Source: Siphonodentalium dalli (taxonomy: Eukaryota > Mollusca > Scaphopoda > Gadilida > Siphonodentaliidae). Taken from it: 64,000 nucleotides of DNA. This document shows, one piece after another, positions 1 to 11,500 of the stretch. The translations under genes and the position numbers were made by a program. The first letter of the stretch is position 1, and the number at the start of each line of letters is the position of its first letter. The notes under the pieces are model-generated. The model saw only the letters and a program-made list of their open reading frames with translations. It made no database searches and had not been told where the DNA came from. The stretch covers positions 218,565,982 through 218,629,981 of the forward strand of contig CP136063.1 in NCBI GenBank assembly GCA_032622095.1. The letters run 5' to 3'.

Positions 1-2420
1 CATTTAGTCCTAAATGTTTATGATTATCAACTTCCTTTATTTTTTGACCATTAAGATATAAAGGGAAATACGAGGGTAGTTCATCAAATCTACTAATCGT
101 AAGAGTTTCTGTTTTCGGTGGACTAAATCTGACCTGCCATTTGTCAGCCCATTTACCTATTTTACTTAAGTCTCTATTCAATATATCTGAAGCCAATTTG
201 TCATCTTCAACTGGAATGAAAAGTGACGTGTCATCAGCTTACAACCTTATATTTGCTTATATGTCAACAACTATGTCGTTGATATAGACCAGAAATAGCA
301 GAGGTCCTAACACGGACCCCTGGGGCACTCCAGCTTGTACCAGTTGTGTTTTAGATTCTTACCATTTATCGCAGTCGATTGTGTCCTACCTGCCAAATAG
401 TTTTGGAACCAAGACAAAAGTTTACCCCTGATACCAACAGTGTACATTTTAAAGAGTAACCCCTTGTGCCATACTCTGTCAAATGCCTTGCTAATATAAC
501 AGAACACAAACCTCATCTTTTCTCTATCATTCAGTGCACGTTGAACCTCTGCATCAATGTCTATCAATTGGTAAATAGTGCCATCTCCAGGAACAAAAGC
601 CAGATTGGAATTTAGTCAGTATGTTATTGTCTTTAAAATATGTAAACACATTTTTAAACACTACTTTTTCAAACACGTTACTTAAGCTAGATGTCAGAGA
701 AAATGGCCTATAATTTTCTTTGTTATTAATTGAATCTTTTTTGTGAATTGGCATAACGTTAGCATGTTTCCATTGGTCCGGGAAGTAACTATTTTCCAAA
801 AATTTATTAAATAATTTTGCCAGAGGATTTGAAAGAATGCTTGCGGATAGCTTGAGTATTCTATTACTAATTAAGTCTGGTCCTGAGGCTTTTTCCTACA
901 TCTAGTGAATCAAGAACATCTTTTACCTCTCCATCAGTTACATTTATATCACTCAGATTGTCTTCTCGTATAACATGGTAACTTTCTGGCAAAGGTGCAT
1001 CAAATATAACATCAGAGCTCTGATTCGCAAAATGTTCATTTAATATATTTGCTATCTCTTCAGGGTCGTTCACCACACTACCATTTTCATATAAAGGCGG
1101 AAATATTGAAGACGAGTTATGTTGTTGTTGGCTGAAAGTTTTCATCAATTTCCACCAATGTCTAGATTTAAAATCACAACTAGATATTTTTTCACTCATG
1201 CGCGCATTATAATCTTTTTTCGCTCTATGGACAGCGCTGATAGCCTCATTTCTTTTCTTACGGAAAGCCTTCCATGACTGAGAACTATTATGCTTTACGG
1301 CTAATGTATGAGCTTTATCACGTTTTTTCATCGCTTTCCTTACTGCTTGTGTCATCCATGGCTTGTCTCTAAATCGGACTGTTATTATTTTGGATGGTAT
1401 GAGTTTGGTACATGCTTCTGTGATATAAGCAGACAAGTTATCTACAATCATGACATAATCATTGTGTTCATTTGCTATCAAGCTAGTCCAATCAACTCTC
1501 GCCAATGATTCCAAGAAACCCTCTCTTTCCATATGGTTATAATCCCAGATTACTCTTTTGTATGACAATTTAGATGGAATTTTATCCTTTATGGTTATGT
1601 ATGTACCATGATGATCACTACACGATGGCGCTATCACATTACAATTTATAATCGATTCAGGCCGGGACGAAAACATGTGATCAATTAAAGTAGAAGTAGT
1701 GTTAGTTACTCTTGTTGGTGAAATTACCATTTGTTTTAATTCATGTCCCAATTCTATTGCTTTTATTTTAGGATGTATGTACTGCAAACAATCTGCGTTG
1801 AGGTCCCCCGCGATGATACAGTGAATAGACAAGTCGCTCCTTGCGATGCTAATTGAATCCTGAATCAAGTCCCAATATGAGGTTTTTGCTTTAGGATGTC
1901 TATATATAGCTCAAAAAAGTAAGACTTTATTCGCATATCTAATTTCAGCCCAGATTGCTTCTAGGTCTACGATATCACAATCTGACCTTTGTTTGTAAAT
2001 TAATGTATCTTTAACATATAGAACAACCCCGCCACCATCTTCTAATCTGTCTTTTCTTAGTGGTGGATAATGAAACCCCGGTAACAATATTTCTGACGAA
2101 TCAATCTATCGGCTCAACCATGTTTCTGTTAAAGAAATTACATCATACTTTCCGAGTTCAGCGCTAACTATGTTTATTTTATGACGCAAACTACGAACGT
2201 TCATGTGACAGATTGTAAGCCCATTACTGAATGGCCCCGGATTCCAATGTATATCACCTCCAAGTATAATCATATAATAAATCATTATTAAATAACCTAA
2301 ATAACCAAAATTACATATCAAACAAGTCAGTGCAATTGTTCTGATATCAATACGGCATTTTATATGACCCCCACCGAAAGACCCAATCCTGAGCCGGTAG
2401 ATTGCCAGTTCAATACCCAT
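1..2420 (-). pseudogene. Decayed LINE ORF2 (endonuclease + reverse transcriptase), cut by window edge
   Basis: Remains of the ORF2 polyprotein of a non-LTR retrotransposon, read from 2420 towards 1. The start of the AP-type endonuclease (NVRSLRHK, TETWLS) lies at 2106-2250. Its body lies at 867-2106, with GDLNAD near 1800 and SDHHG near 1610. RT blocks follow: a YRPFSLTSSLSNVFEK segment (554-799), a KAFDRVWHKGLL segment (307-567), and ADDTS at about 225-240. The Phe expected just before ADD is a TAA stop, and another stop lies nine codons upstream. Further breaks occur near 1910, 870 and 560. The sequence runs off the window at base 1, so the C-terminus is not seen. The blocks resemble CR1/L2/Jockey-group elements; the clade is not assigned. 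Dead as a protein-coding copy. Confidence 0.9.
2232..2258 (-). other. 2A-like NPGP motif at the N-terminus of LINE ORF2
   Basis: The reading frame contains GGDIHWNPGP just before the endonuclease domain, after a hydrophobic stretch. Ribosome-skipping 2A peptides end D(V/I)ExNPG|P and are known at this place in some invertebrate LINEs. Here His replaces the usual Glu, so activity is uncertain. Confidence 0.5.
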
Positions 2421-2648
2421 AACAATTCACAAAAGGACTAATCCTACCGGCACAGGATTGGACACCAACCATCGATATGTAAATTTTTGCCCCATGCGAT
2501 TGCAGCTTCATCAAAGGACTCCATACTCCAACACAGGTTTTCAGTGCAAAATGTGGACAAAATGAAACAAATGCAACAAAAATACAATAAATACATAAAT
2601 TAAATAAACAGTAGGGTGGCGCCACCCAGAAGAACAACCATGAGAATG

Positions 2649-2671
2649 AAAAAAAAAAAAAAAAAAAAAAA
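2649..2671 (+). repeat. Poly(A) tract
   Basis: About 23 consecutive A residues on the + strand next to the 5' side of the decayed LINE. It may be the tail of an older + strand insertion or simple slippage. No element could be attached to it. Confidence 0.6.
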
Positions 2672-3239
2672 CCCAAAGATTATTGACTTGCAACAAACCT
2701 ATCATGCCATCTCTCAATTAACGAGAGGTTGCTCCAATGAGTATTAATAATAACAAAAACTAAGATAGATGGACTCTTATTTTGAAAAACCAATGAGGCA
2801 CTATTTTATAAAGAATTACATTATACATGTATGTAAGTTATGAAGAGAGACTGTTCTGTTTCAAGTTTGAATCAGGAGATACAAGGATGTATTTCATGTG
2901 AACATATCAAGATGTCATAACTTTAATCCACCAGCAACAGGTAAGCACTTCCTGAGGAAATTTATATAAAAAAAAGGAAAATATTATTTTGTTTCCCCCT
3001 CTTTTTCTCCCCCCCCAAGGATAGCATGATATAACGTTATTGTTAAAGCATGTAATTCAGAACCTAATACTTGTAATTTTATACCTCAGATTTATAACTT
3101 TACACAAAAATATATTCCTATTTAAGCCATGTGTTACCAGAAAAGAATGCATATCAAAACCAAGATTACTAAAAGGCCCCTAGATCATGCCATGAACCTC
3201 CACTCCGACCATCGCCCAACTACGAGCATCAGCCACAGC

Positions 3240-4733
3240 AGAGACTCATGGCATGATCCAGGGGGCCCCAATAGTACATGTCTTGAGAGAGACTACAATT
3301 TCCCCTCAAGACCCAGTCTGCAAGAATGTCCAAATTACCAGAAGTAAAAAAATCATGGCATGATCCAGGAGGCCACAAGAGTACATGTCTTGAGAGGTTA
3401 AAATTTCCACTTGGAACCCAAACTGCAGGAATCTCCAACTGACCAGAAGTAAGAATTTCACGAGGAACTAGTTATTATCACATGAGAAAAGTATTTCAAA
3501 TTACATGTCTCAAATCAGGAATCAAAATGTTTAATCCAATGATTATTCAAGGTTACATGTCTCATCTAGAATCAAAATGATTAATCCATTCAGCCTCCTA
3601 AGTAAGAAACTTTCACACCTCATGAAGCAAAAGCCTCACTTTACATCAATGAGATATGTGCACCAAACAAAACTTTATACTGTTACCAGTTATCAAAAGG
3701 GAAAAATCCCTTATCATGGAACATTGCACCTGGCAGTCCCAATATATATATATATATATGAAAATAAAATTTGAAAGCAAATACAAAGAAACAAACACAA
3801 AGTTGAAAAGAGGGAAGTTCGAATCAGTACATTCTATCAATGCATTACAATCAGTTGCCCATGACGCATGCACTACAGGAATACCCCTCCAGTCAACATC
3901 AATAGCATGTAATGTTGAAAATTAACCACCAGTCAAAACATGATTACGGTCGCTAATAATTAGACCATATTATGAGTTTTAATGTCAAAATTTAATACTT
4001 TTCGGCAGTTACAGTGGACACCTTTAACTTGAGATATTATTCCAAGTCTAAAATTCTTCGAACATTGTCAAGTTTAGAGTTTTCTGTCTATTCAACAATA
4101 AGTACTTCTTGCAAGTACATGGAAAACTTCAAGCATAACCAGCTGGCATAGTATGAAATAAAGTTATTATCTAAACATGTACATGTATATCAGAACCTGA
4201 CCCTTATACATGTAACAACACCATATACATACAAAAATCAAGTTACCTAGAGGGTGCCCGCAGCAAGGAGTTATAATTTTACACAAAAATATATTCCTGT
4301 TAAAGCCAATCTGCAGGAATCTCCAACTGACCAGAAGTAATAATTTAATGGCATGATCCATGAGGACCCAAGAGTACTTATCCCGAGAGAGATTAAAATT
4401 TTCCCTCGACACCCAATCTGGAGGAATCTTCAACTGACCAGAAGTAGAAATTTCACGAGGAACTAGTTATTATCACATGAGAACATTATTTCAAGTTTAC
4501 ATGTCTCTTATCTAGAATTAAAATGTTTAATCCAATGGTCTTTCAAGATTACATATCTCATATTTAGAATCAAAATGATTAATCCATTCAGTTTCCTAAG
4601 GAAACTTCACACCTCACGAAACAAAAACCTCACTGTACATCAATGAGATGTGTGCACCAAACAGAACTGTATACTGTTACCAGTTATGAACAGGGGATAA
4701 AACCCTTATCATGGGGCATTGCACCTGGCAGTC

Positions 4734-4788
<55 letters not shown>

Positions 4789-5130
4789 CTATATATATAT
4801 ATATATATATACATGTATATGAAAATAATATATGAAGTCAAATACAAAGGAACAAATACAAAGTTGAAAGAGGGGAATTCGAATCAGTACATTCTATCAA
4901 GGCATTACAATCAGTTGACCATGACACATGCACCACAGGAATCCCCTCAGTCAACATCAACAGAATGATGAAATTTTCCACCAGTCAAACCATGATTACG
5001 GTCATTAATATTTAGACCATATAATGAGTTTTAATGTCAATGTCTACTACTTTTCTGCAATTACAGTGGACACCTTTAACTTGCGATACTTTTCCGAGTT
5101 TTCTGTCTCTTTAACAAAAGGCTTTCCATC
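3240..5130. repeat. Tandem duplication of about 1 kb between LINE ORF1 and ORF2
   Basis: Two diverged direct copies are visible, with 3457-4030 matching 4451-5110. Each has the same order: a CACGAGGAACTAGTTATTAT segment, a GCACCTGGCAGTCCCAATA segment, an AT microsatellite, then text matching the 3' end of the ORF1 pseudogene. Copy B is longer because its AT run is expanded. Inside, a unit of about 108 bp beginning GGCATGATCC recurs near 3250, 3358 and 4341. The shared ORF1 tail (3998-4030 and 5047-5090) shows the duplication includes LINE sequence. Confidence 0.75.
4736..4812. repeat. (TA)n microsatellite
   Basis: About 77 bases of TA dinucleotide with one GC interruption. The equivalent site in the other duplicate (near 3740-3760) has only about 20 bases, so this run expanded after the duplication. 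Confidence 0.9.
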
Positions 5131-5975
5131 GAAAGTCCAACATCTGTTGATTTTTCCATCCTTCTTCAACTTCAATGCTTCCCTTAAGAGTTCATGCATA
5201 CGTTGAGTAAGATCTTCATTAATATTGCAGCCCTTACATCCTTGTACATCCTTTAACTGACTACTTGCTTTCAGTATATCTCGCTTTAGGTCATAGCTGA
5301 AAAGCTTACACATGATTTGTCGTGGAGGAGGGTTAGGCTTTTGAGAACCGGCAGCTGAATTGTCATTTTGACGAACCTCCCTCGGCCTCCCCAATCTGTG
5401 GCTTCTATCTATATCACGTGCTGTCAGTATCACACCTATCTTGCTGCATGTCTTAATTATTAAGTCCTTACTGACTTCACTTTCTTCCTCCACTATGCCA
5501 CTGAAGCGTAACCTATTTCGCCTGGTGTATTTTTGAAGTTCATCATTTTTCAACCTTAAATCTTCCATTTCTTCCTTTGTTTCTTTTATAACTTTTTTTA
5601 AAGTCTTTACTTCTTTTCTTAGAGCCTTTGTAGCCTTTTTTACTGCTTTTTGGACACTTTTGGAAATTTGTCTCCTAATGTCAACAATGAGAACTGATCT
5701 GATATCAAGTGCTAACTTTTTTACATCTTCCCCTCCTTGAATGTTAGAAATATCAATGTTTTATTTGAGTGTTGAGTCACTATTACTGCCCATGTCACCG
5801 TCTGTGTCTGACTCGGAACTTTCGGAATCACTAGCTGTGTCTTCATCAACAATGGCGTCCTCCACGTGGATCTCATTTGAGTGTGCTGACCTTTCGCCTT
5901 TTCACTCCTTTTCGTCTGTTTCGTTAACTGTTCAGAATTTGGACTTGCTAATGGTCTCTTGGTTCGTTGTCGCAT
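5047..5975 (-). pseudogene. LINE ORF1 pseudogene (coiled coil + RRM-like domain)
   Basis: Encodes an ORF1-type nucleic-acid-binding protein of a non-LTR retrotransposon. The intact 173-codon block 5047-5568 has LQKYTRRNRLRFSGI, DIDRSHRLGRP, NEDLTQRM and a CWTFDGKPFVK segment. This is the usual order in the RRM-like and C-terminal domains of LINE ORF1 proteins. Upstream, in the same frame, 5568-5760 reads as a Lys-rich coiled coil. Further up are an acidic Asp/Ser/Glu stretch and, after a frameshift near 5875, an MRQRTKRPLASPNSEQ start at 5975. An in-frame TAA sits at 5761-5763. It lies upstream of the RT remnant in the same orientation, so both may belong to one element of about 6 kb. Confidence 0.8.
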
Positions 5976-6084
5976 AACGTAATAGCTTTTCTGGTTCTAC
6001 AGTCGGGGTGACGCCACTCTACTCACAATTTTTTTTTTTACATTTGTTCTCCAGAAATTTTCATGGGCGCCGCCATTAATCGTG

Positions 6085-6290
6085 ATCACGTGATCACGTG
6101 AGCCGAGCTGTCCCGGCTAACTGAGTTGTCCCGGTTAGGCGGAACAAAACAACTCGGTTTGCCGAGTTGACCCGGCTCATGTAACAGCACACCCTTATTT
6201 CAGTGAGAAAGCACAAAAAAGGACTGAGGCACCCGGCAGACCGGGTTGACCCGGCTAACCGACTTGTCCCGGCTCATGCAACAAGCCCCT
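6085..6290. repeat. GC-rich repeats of a CCCGGCT motif
   Basis: Short repeats of the type GTCCCGGCTAACTGAGTTG and GACCCGGCTCATG recur six or more times, partly inverted, just 5' of the ORF1 pseudogene start. They may be the 5' UTR of that LINE or an independent short repeat. Adjacent GATCACGTGATCACGTG is palindromic. Confidence 0.5.
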
Positions 6291-6672
6291 AACCTAGTTT
6301 TGGTCCGAGATTTCCTTCTGATGACTATTTTGGCCAAAGTTAGGAGGCGCGACGCACCTCCCAACCCCAAAATACATCAAATGGACAGTTCTATCATAAT
6401 CCAAACTAAGTATATTTGAATTCAACTATTATACATGTAGACCATATATACATGTAGTTGAATTTGACTATACGAAATCCACATTTTCATATTTCAAATT
6501 CACATTATATCGAAATCTATATATATGTCTACATTACTCGTATTTAAATTCGCGCAATACTATTTTTCGCGCACCCGTCGATGCGCGAATTTAAAACTGA
6601 GCGTAATAATACGACCCTGAATTTGTAATATTCCACACGGAAAACAAGAGGCTTGACTGGCGAGGATAAGCG

Positions 6673-7112
6673 AGCGCTATATGGTGTAATCAACACTGTG
6701 GTGGAGAGCGCTATATGGTGTAATCAACACCGTGGTGGAGAGAGCTATATGGTGTTATCAACACTGTGATGGAGAGCGCTATATGATGTAATCAACACTG
6801 TGGTGGGGAGCGCTATATGGTGTAATCAACACTGTGGTGGAGAGCGCTATGTGGTGTAATCAACACTTTGGCGGAGAACGCTATATGGTGTAATCAACAC
6901 TGTGGTGGAGAGCGCTATGTGGTGTAATCAACACTGTGGTGGAGAGCGCTATATGGTGTAATCAACACTGCGGTGGAGAGCGCTATATGGTGTAATCAAC
7001 ACTGTGGTGGAGAGCGCTATATGGTGTAATCAACACGGTGGTGGAGAGCGCTATATGGTGTAATCAACACTGTGGTGGAGAGCGCTATATGGTGTAATCA
7101 ACACTGTGGTGG
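6673..7112. repeat. 34-bp tandem repeat, 13 copies
   Basis: The unit begins AGCGCTATATGGTGTAATC and repeats every 34 bases from 6673 to the last copy at 7081. Copies differ by single substitutions (for example GTGGTG/GTGATG and TATATGG/TATGTGG). Confidence 0.95.
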
Positions 7113-7129
7113 CAGCTTGGTCCAAACCT

Positions 7130-7570
7130 CATGTTATATATACGAACAAAAATCAAAGCGACATATAATTGGTCACCGGTAACCATGGCGTATATTATAA
7201 TTATGAAACGGGAATATCAATCCATATTGCTATAAAATTCCACAAATTGTCATTTTCACAAATCAAGACAAGACAATTATCCATATCTAGTTTATATATA
7301 CTGCTATACAATACATCGAAATGGCATAACATATAGTTGTTTACGGCGTTTTGTGGCGATTTTTAAGCGGCGGTTCGCAGTGAATTTTGGTGATTACTGG
7401 TCAATCCCCAGGGTTTATGTCGATGCATATTAATCCGCTCCACACATGTTCACCGCGACCAAAATCAGTGCATGTAAATGGTGTTTATCCATCGTGTGCT
7501 TAGTGGGGTCCTCACGGTGCTGAGTGTTTTGCTTATCGCACACTCTTTATGCAGCGTACATAATACATGT
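7130..7570. repeat. Dispersed repeat R3, copy 1
   Basis: Segments 7230-7330 (AAAATTCCACAAATT ... CGAAATGGC), 7340-7430 (GCGGTTCGCAGTG ... GGTCAATCCCCAGG) and 7520-7560 (GAGTGTTTTGCTTATCGC) each have relatives at 37735-38490. There they are rearranged around a palindrome. No coding sequence recognised. Confidence 0.5.
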
Positions 7571-7680
7571 ATTTAACACAACATTACATTTTTCCTACCT
7601 ATCAGCCATATTTCTGCAAATGATGCACAACGGAGCCTTCGTCGATCGATGCGTGCGTATATACCGTGCTGCCTGAGAAG

Positions 7681-8091
7681 AGATATGTAACGGAGATTAA
7701 ATAGTAAACAGGATATATCCAAACAGGATACAAGTATATCCAAATTAACATATTGAATGGATTTGAAGCTTAACATTATGATCGCGCGGAATACATTCCG
7801 GTCCGGTTCGATACAAATACATCGACACACGTGTTAAATGAACTCATGGTATTAGAAGTCTCATCCCTTTCCAATCACCCATAATCATCCATTAGCATTT
7901 TTGTAAAATATTCATCTTGTTTTGTATTGGGAATAAATATGTTTACACCAAGTGGGTTCATGCGAAATAACGTAAATTTTATAAAAGTCTGTAAAACAAC
8001 AGTTACTGTCATTAAAGCCGAGGCGATATTTAACGTTTAATGTTTAACCGACAGGGAGATAGAAAAGTGCACTGCGGAATGTCGTCGGAAT
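7681..8091 (+). repeat. 411-bp direct repeat, left copy flanking the complete LINE
   Basis: Identical to 14602-15012 in length and at all positions but one (A at 7733, C at 14654). Left-hand flanks diverge immediately outside (GAGAAG versus GTGACTC), and the match ends with CGGAAT on both sides. Confidence 0.95.
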
Positions 8092-8341
8092 ATATATATA
8101 TCTTTAATTGTCCTCCATATGTGAAGAGTTATTGAATACAGAACATATACACACAGAAACATGGACACAAATATGTCAACATATATACAAGTACAAGTTT
8201 ATACAAAACAAAGTTACATCACAAGGAATGGAATAACATACAGTCGCTACTCATTCGTGTATTATGCATTTAGGCACACGTACACAAGTCCACCCATACC
8301 AACATATGCACCCTCTCTCTCAGTTTCTCCCTTCTCATTCG

Positions 8342-8419
8342 ATCTCTCTCTCTCTCTCTCTCTATCTCTGTGATATCTCTCCCTCTTTCTTTTGCTCTCT
8401 CTCTCTCTCTCTCTCTCTC
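8342..8419. repeat. CT-rich microsatellite in the LINE 3' UTR
   Basis: Two (TC)n runs, 8342-8366 and 8394-8419, separated by pyrimidine-rich sequence. They lie between the ORF2 stop and the element's 3' end. Confidence 0.85.
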
Positions 8420-8570
8420 GCACTCATGCTCGAGTTTCTGTCGCACACGCATCCACACTCTTTAACATATAAACATATTTAAAAGTATTTCAATATGCCT
8501 TGTCGAATACAGTCACTTGGAAGCTATATTTATTATATATTGCTCATGTTTAATAAGATGTAATTGTCAA

Positions 8571-11500
8571 TCAATTTCTTAACAAGGCCAAGCAATACCA
8601 TAGCTTGAGACTTGATTTGGCGAAAAAGTGTACTGCAAATGGTAATGAACAATTTCCCATTTCTACTAAAGAAGATGGTATATTCCCCAGAAATATGGAT
8701 AACTGCTTTGCCCCTGTCAACTCGTCCATATACATAAAAGCATCTATTCCGAACGTGTTAATGATATCGTACCAAATATTATTCCTTGTATTCGATATGG
8801 AAGTGCAGTTTATTATGGTATGTTCTATAATGCATTGATATTGCGTATTACATAGTAGACAAAGCCCGTTATCTTTATATGCGGTGTGAGCGATAAGTCT
8901 AGCAATCATAAGAAATGTAAATTTTTCATCTGGATAAAGCCTGCATGTTTGCCACAGTAACGAGGAATTGAGTTTGGTTTGTGTAAGTCCATATTGTGCC
9001 AGATCACTATTTGATTCAATACTCTTTCTCCACTCAAGTGCATTTATAGTGTTAATCTCAGTTTTTACGATATTCTTCCAGTATGATTTGGTGGGAAACG
9101 TGCTTTCGAGCGTATAGCGTTCTAGGTACTCATATAAGTTATACCTCTTTAGAACTGTAGAAATATCTGCCATGAAGGATTGTGGGTGAGAAATTCCAAG
9201 AATATGACTATGAAGCCGCACTAGGAACACGGATTTAGCGGTCTTATTTGTATTTAGTCTACATAATGTTGCTAGTAAGCTTAATTTCCTTTTATCAATA
9301 TAGGATTCAAGCCCACCGCACCCCAGAAGCCCCTGTACGATGCAAGTTCTGGTTTGTTGTGGGAATCCTTGAATATGTTTTAGGCAAAATCTATGTGCTC
9401 TCTCCGTGTATGCATGAGAAACATTAGATATATTCCAGAACAGTTCACTACCGTACAGAGCCTTAGGGAGGACGATGGACTTGTAGATACTGAAACAACT
9501 GTATGGGGTGATACCGCCTGCGTATAATCCTGCATTGGTCAGCGATAGATATGTGCCTTTGAGTTTTGTGCAAATTTTGTTTGCAAGTTTTGAGTTAAAG
9601 CTGAATTTCTCAATAGGGATTCCCAAGTGTGTTCCAGATTCGACTTCATGTATTACACTGTTACCAAATTGCCACGATCTCTGTGATTTAATGAATTCAC
9701 GTTGCGTTTCGTTGAAAACAATGATGAATGTCTTGGATGAGTTATAAAGGTATCTCCATTTCAAGCTATATTCTAGACAAATATTATACAAAGTACGTAG
9801 GCCTGACTCTGAAAGTGATAGAAGTACCATGTCATCCGCCTGTACTGGCGAAGTGCACTTTATATCATGCATGTGGAGGCCACATAAAGAATTTTCCAAC
9901 TCGTATATGAGGTCGTCTACATACATCATATAAAATAGAGGTGAGAGGATAGAGCCTTGTCTAGCTCCTTGAAAGATGCCAAACCAGTCTGAGAAAGTAT
10001 TTCTATACCGTACGCAACATTCGATACCCGTCAGGAGTGCTTTGAAAGTGTGCCATATAATACCATTGAATCCTCTTTTATGCAATTTGTACAAAAGACC
10101 ATTTAACCAGACGGAATCAAACGCTTTTGAGACGTCTAGAAAACAGGCGAATAATTTACTGTGCGTCTCTTTAGTGTAGGAAATGCACTCCTGTAATAAG
10201 TACGAAGTTGCCATACAGCTTACTCCGCTCTGAAAACCATGTTGGAGTGGGTTGATGGCTATATTGTTTGGCGTGTATGATTGCAAGCGCATGAGTATCA
10301 CTTTTTCATATAGTTTATATAAAGCAGGCATGATTGTAATTGGTCTGTAGCTGTCAAATGCTTGTTTTGACTTTTTACCGCCTTTATATAGAGATATCAT
10401 CACTCCTTTCTTGGCATTGTTAGGAACATATGAAAATTCTAACATCTTACTGAAAAGGTGGCACAATTTACAAACTATGCACGGTGCGCTATAAACAATG
10501 TGTTCATTTGTTATCGAGTCATGTCCCGCTGCTTTATTCCTGTTGAGTTTAGGTATAATATCGGTCAACTCTGATTCACTAACTGGACAGCAGAGAATTT
10601 TATCAAGGTCGGTATATTTGTCTTTTTTAATAGACGATACATATGAATTAACCGATTTAAGATGATTAGCGTCAAACTGCTCATTTTGTAGTGGTATGAA
10701 TAGGTTTCCATAGTATGATGCCCATGCATTAGATATAGACTGGTTAGTACGGAGAGTTTCACCGTTGTGCACGAAATGTGACGGCGATAGCGTGTTACGT
10801 TCTCTGCGTTTGTAATTGACCAATCGATAGAATGTATTCTGATCTATTTCTGCGCACTTGTCGATTTCGGCATCACGGTCCCGCATAAATTGTTCTGAAA
10901 TTTTGCGATGTGTACGTCGAAAAGAGCGTTTTGCTTCTTTATAATGGCGATATGAATTTGAACCTTCGTAATGAGGTTTGCCTTCTGCCAACCAGCATCT
11001 GCGACACTCGCGCATATTAAAGTGGGCGGATTTTAACGATTTGTTCCAATATGGTTTAATATGACTACGGAATTTTGATTTAGGAACAACTTCTGAGGCT
11101 GCATTACTGAGAGCAGAAACTAAGGAATTATAATAGTTATCAATCGAAGATACACTATCTATTTCAACAGTAGGGCAATTTTTACCCACGTTTGTCGCAA
11201 ACGTACGAGCGAGTGTCGGATTTGAATTCAGAGCTGACCATTTTAATTTTGACGAGCACTGTACATGGGAGGCCTGAGGCTGAAGTACTTCGTCATTCAT
11301 ACATAATACAATGGGACGATGCGTTGATACGTCGATGCTATCATCTTGTAAAATATCAACTGTTTGTATTTTGTGGCTCATTGCTTTATGAATAAGGAAA
11401 TGGTCTATAATTGAACCGGAATCAGGATATGTCGGTGGTACGAATGTTTTTACCGTGGTAGTTTTGAACGATTTTTCAATTGGAGAGCAAACACCTTTGT

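Noticed and set aside
2410-2676. Hydrophobic frame with a run of Phe on the - strand
   Set aside because: It is the translation of a poly(A) tract read in reverse; no supporting motif.
3815-3826. GTTCGAATC as a SINE or tRNA B box
   Set aside because: No A box at the right spacing and no tRNA-like fold; the string lies in the duplicated LINE linker.
6673-7112. CRISPR-like array
   Set aside because: The 34-bp units are contiguous with no unique spacers, and the context is eukaryotic; it is a plain satellite.
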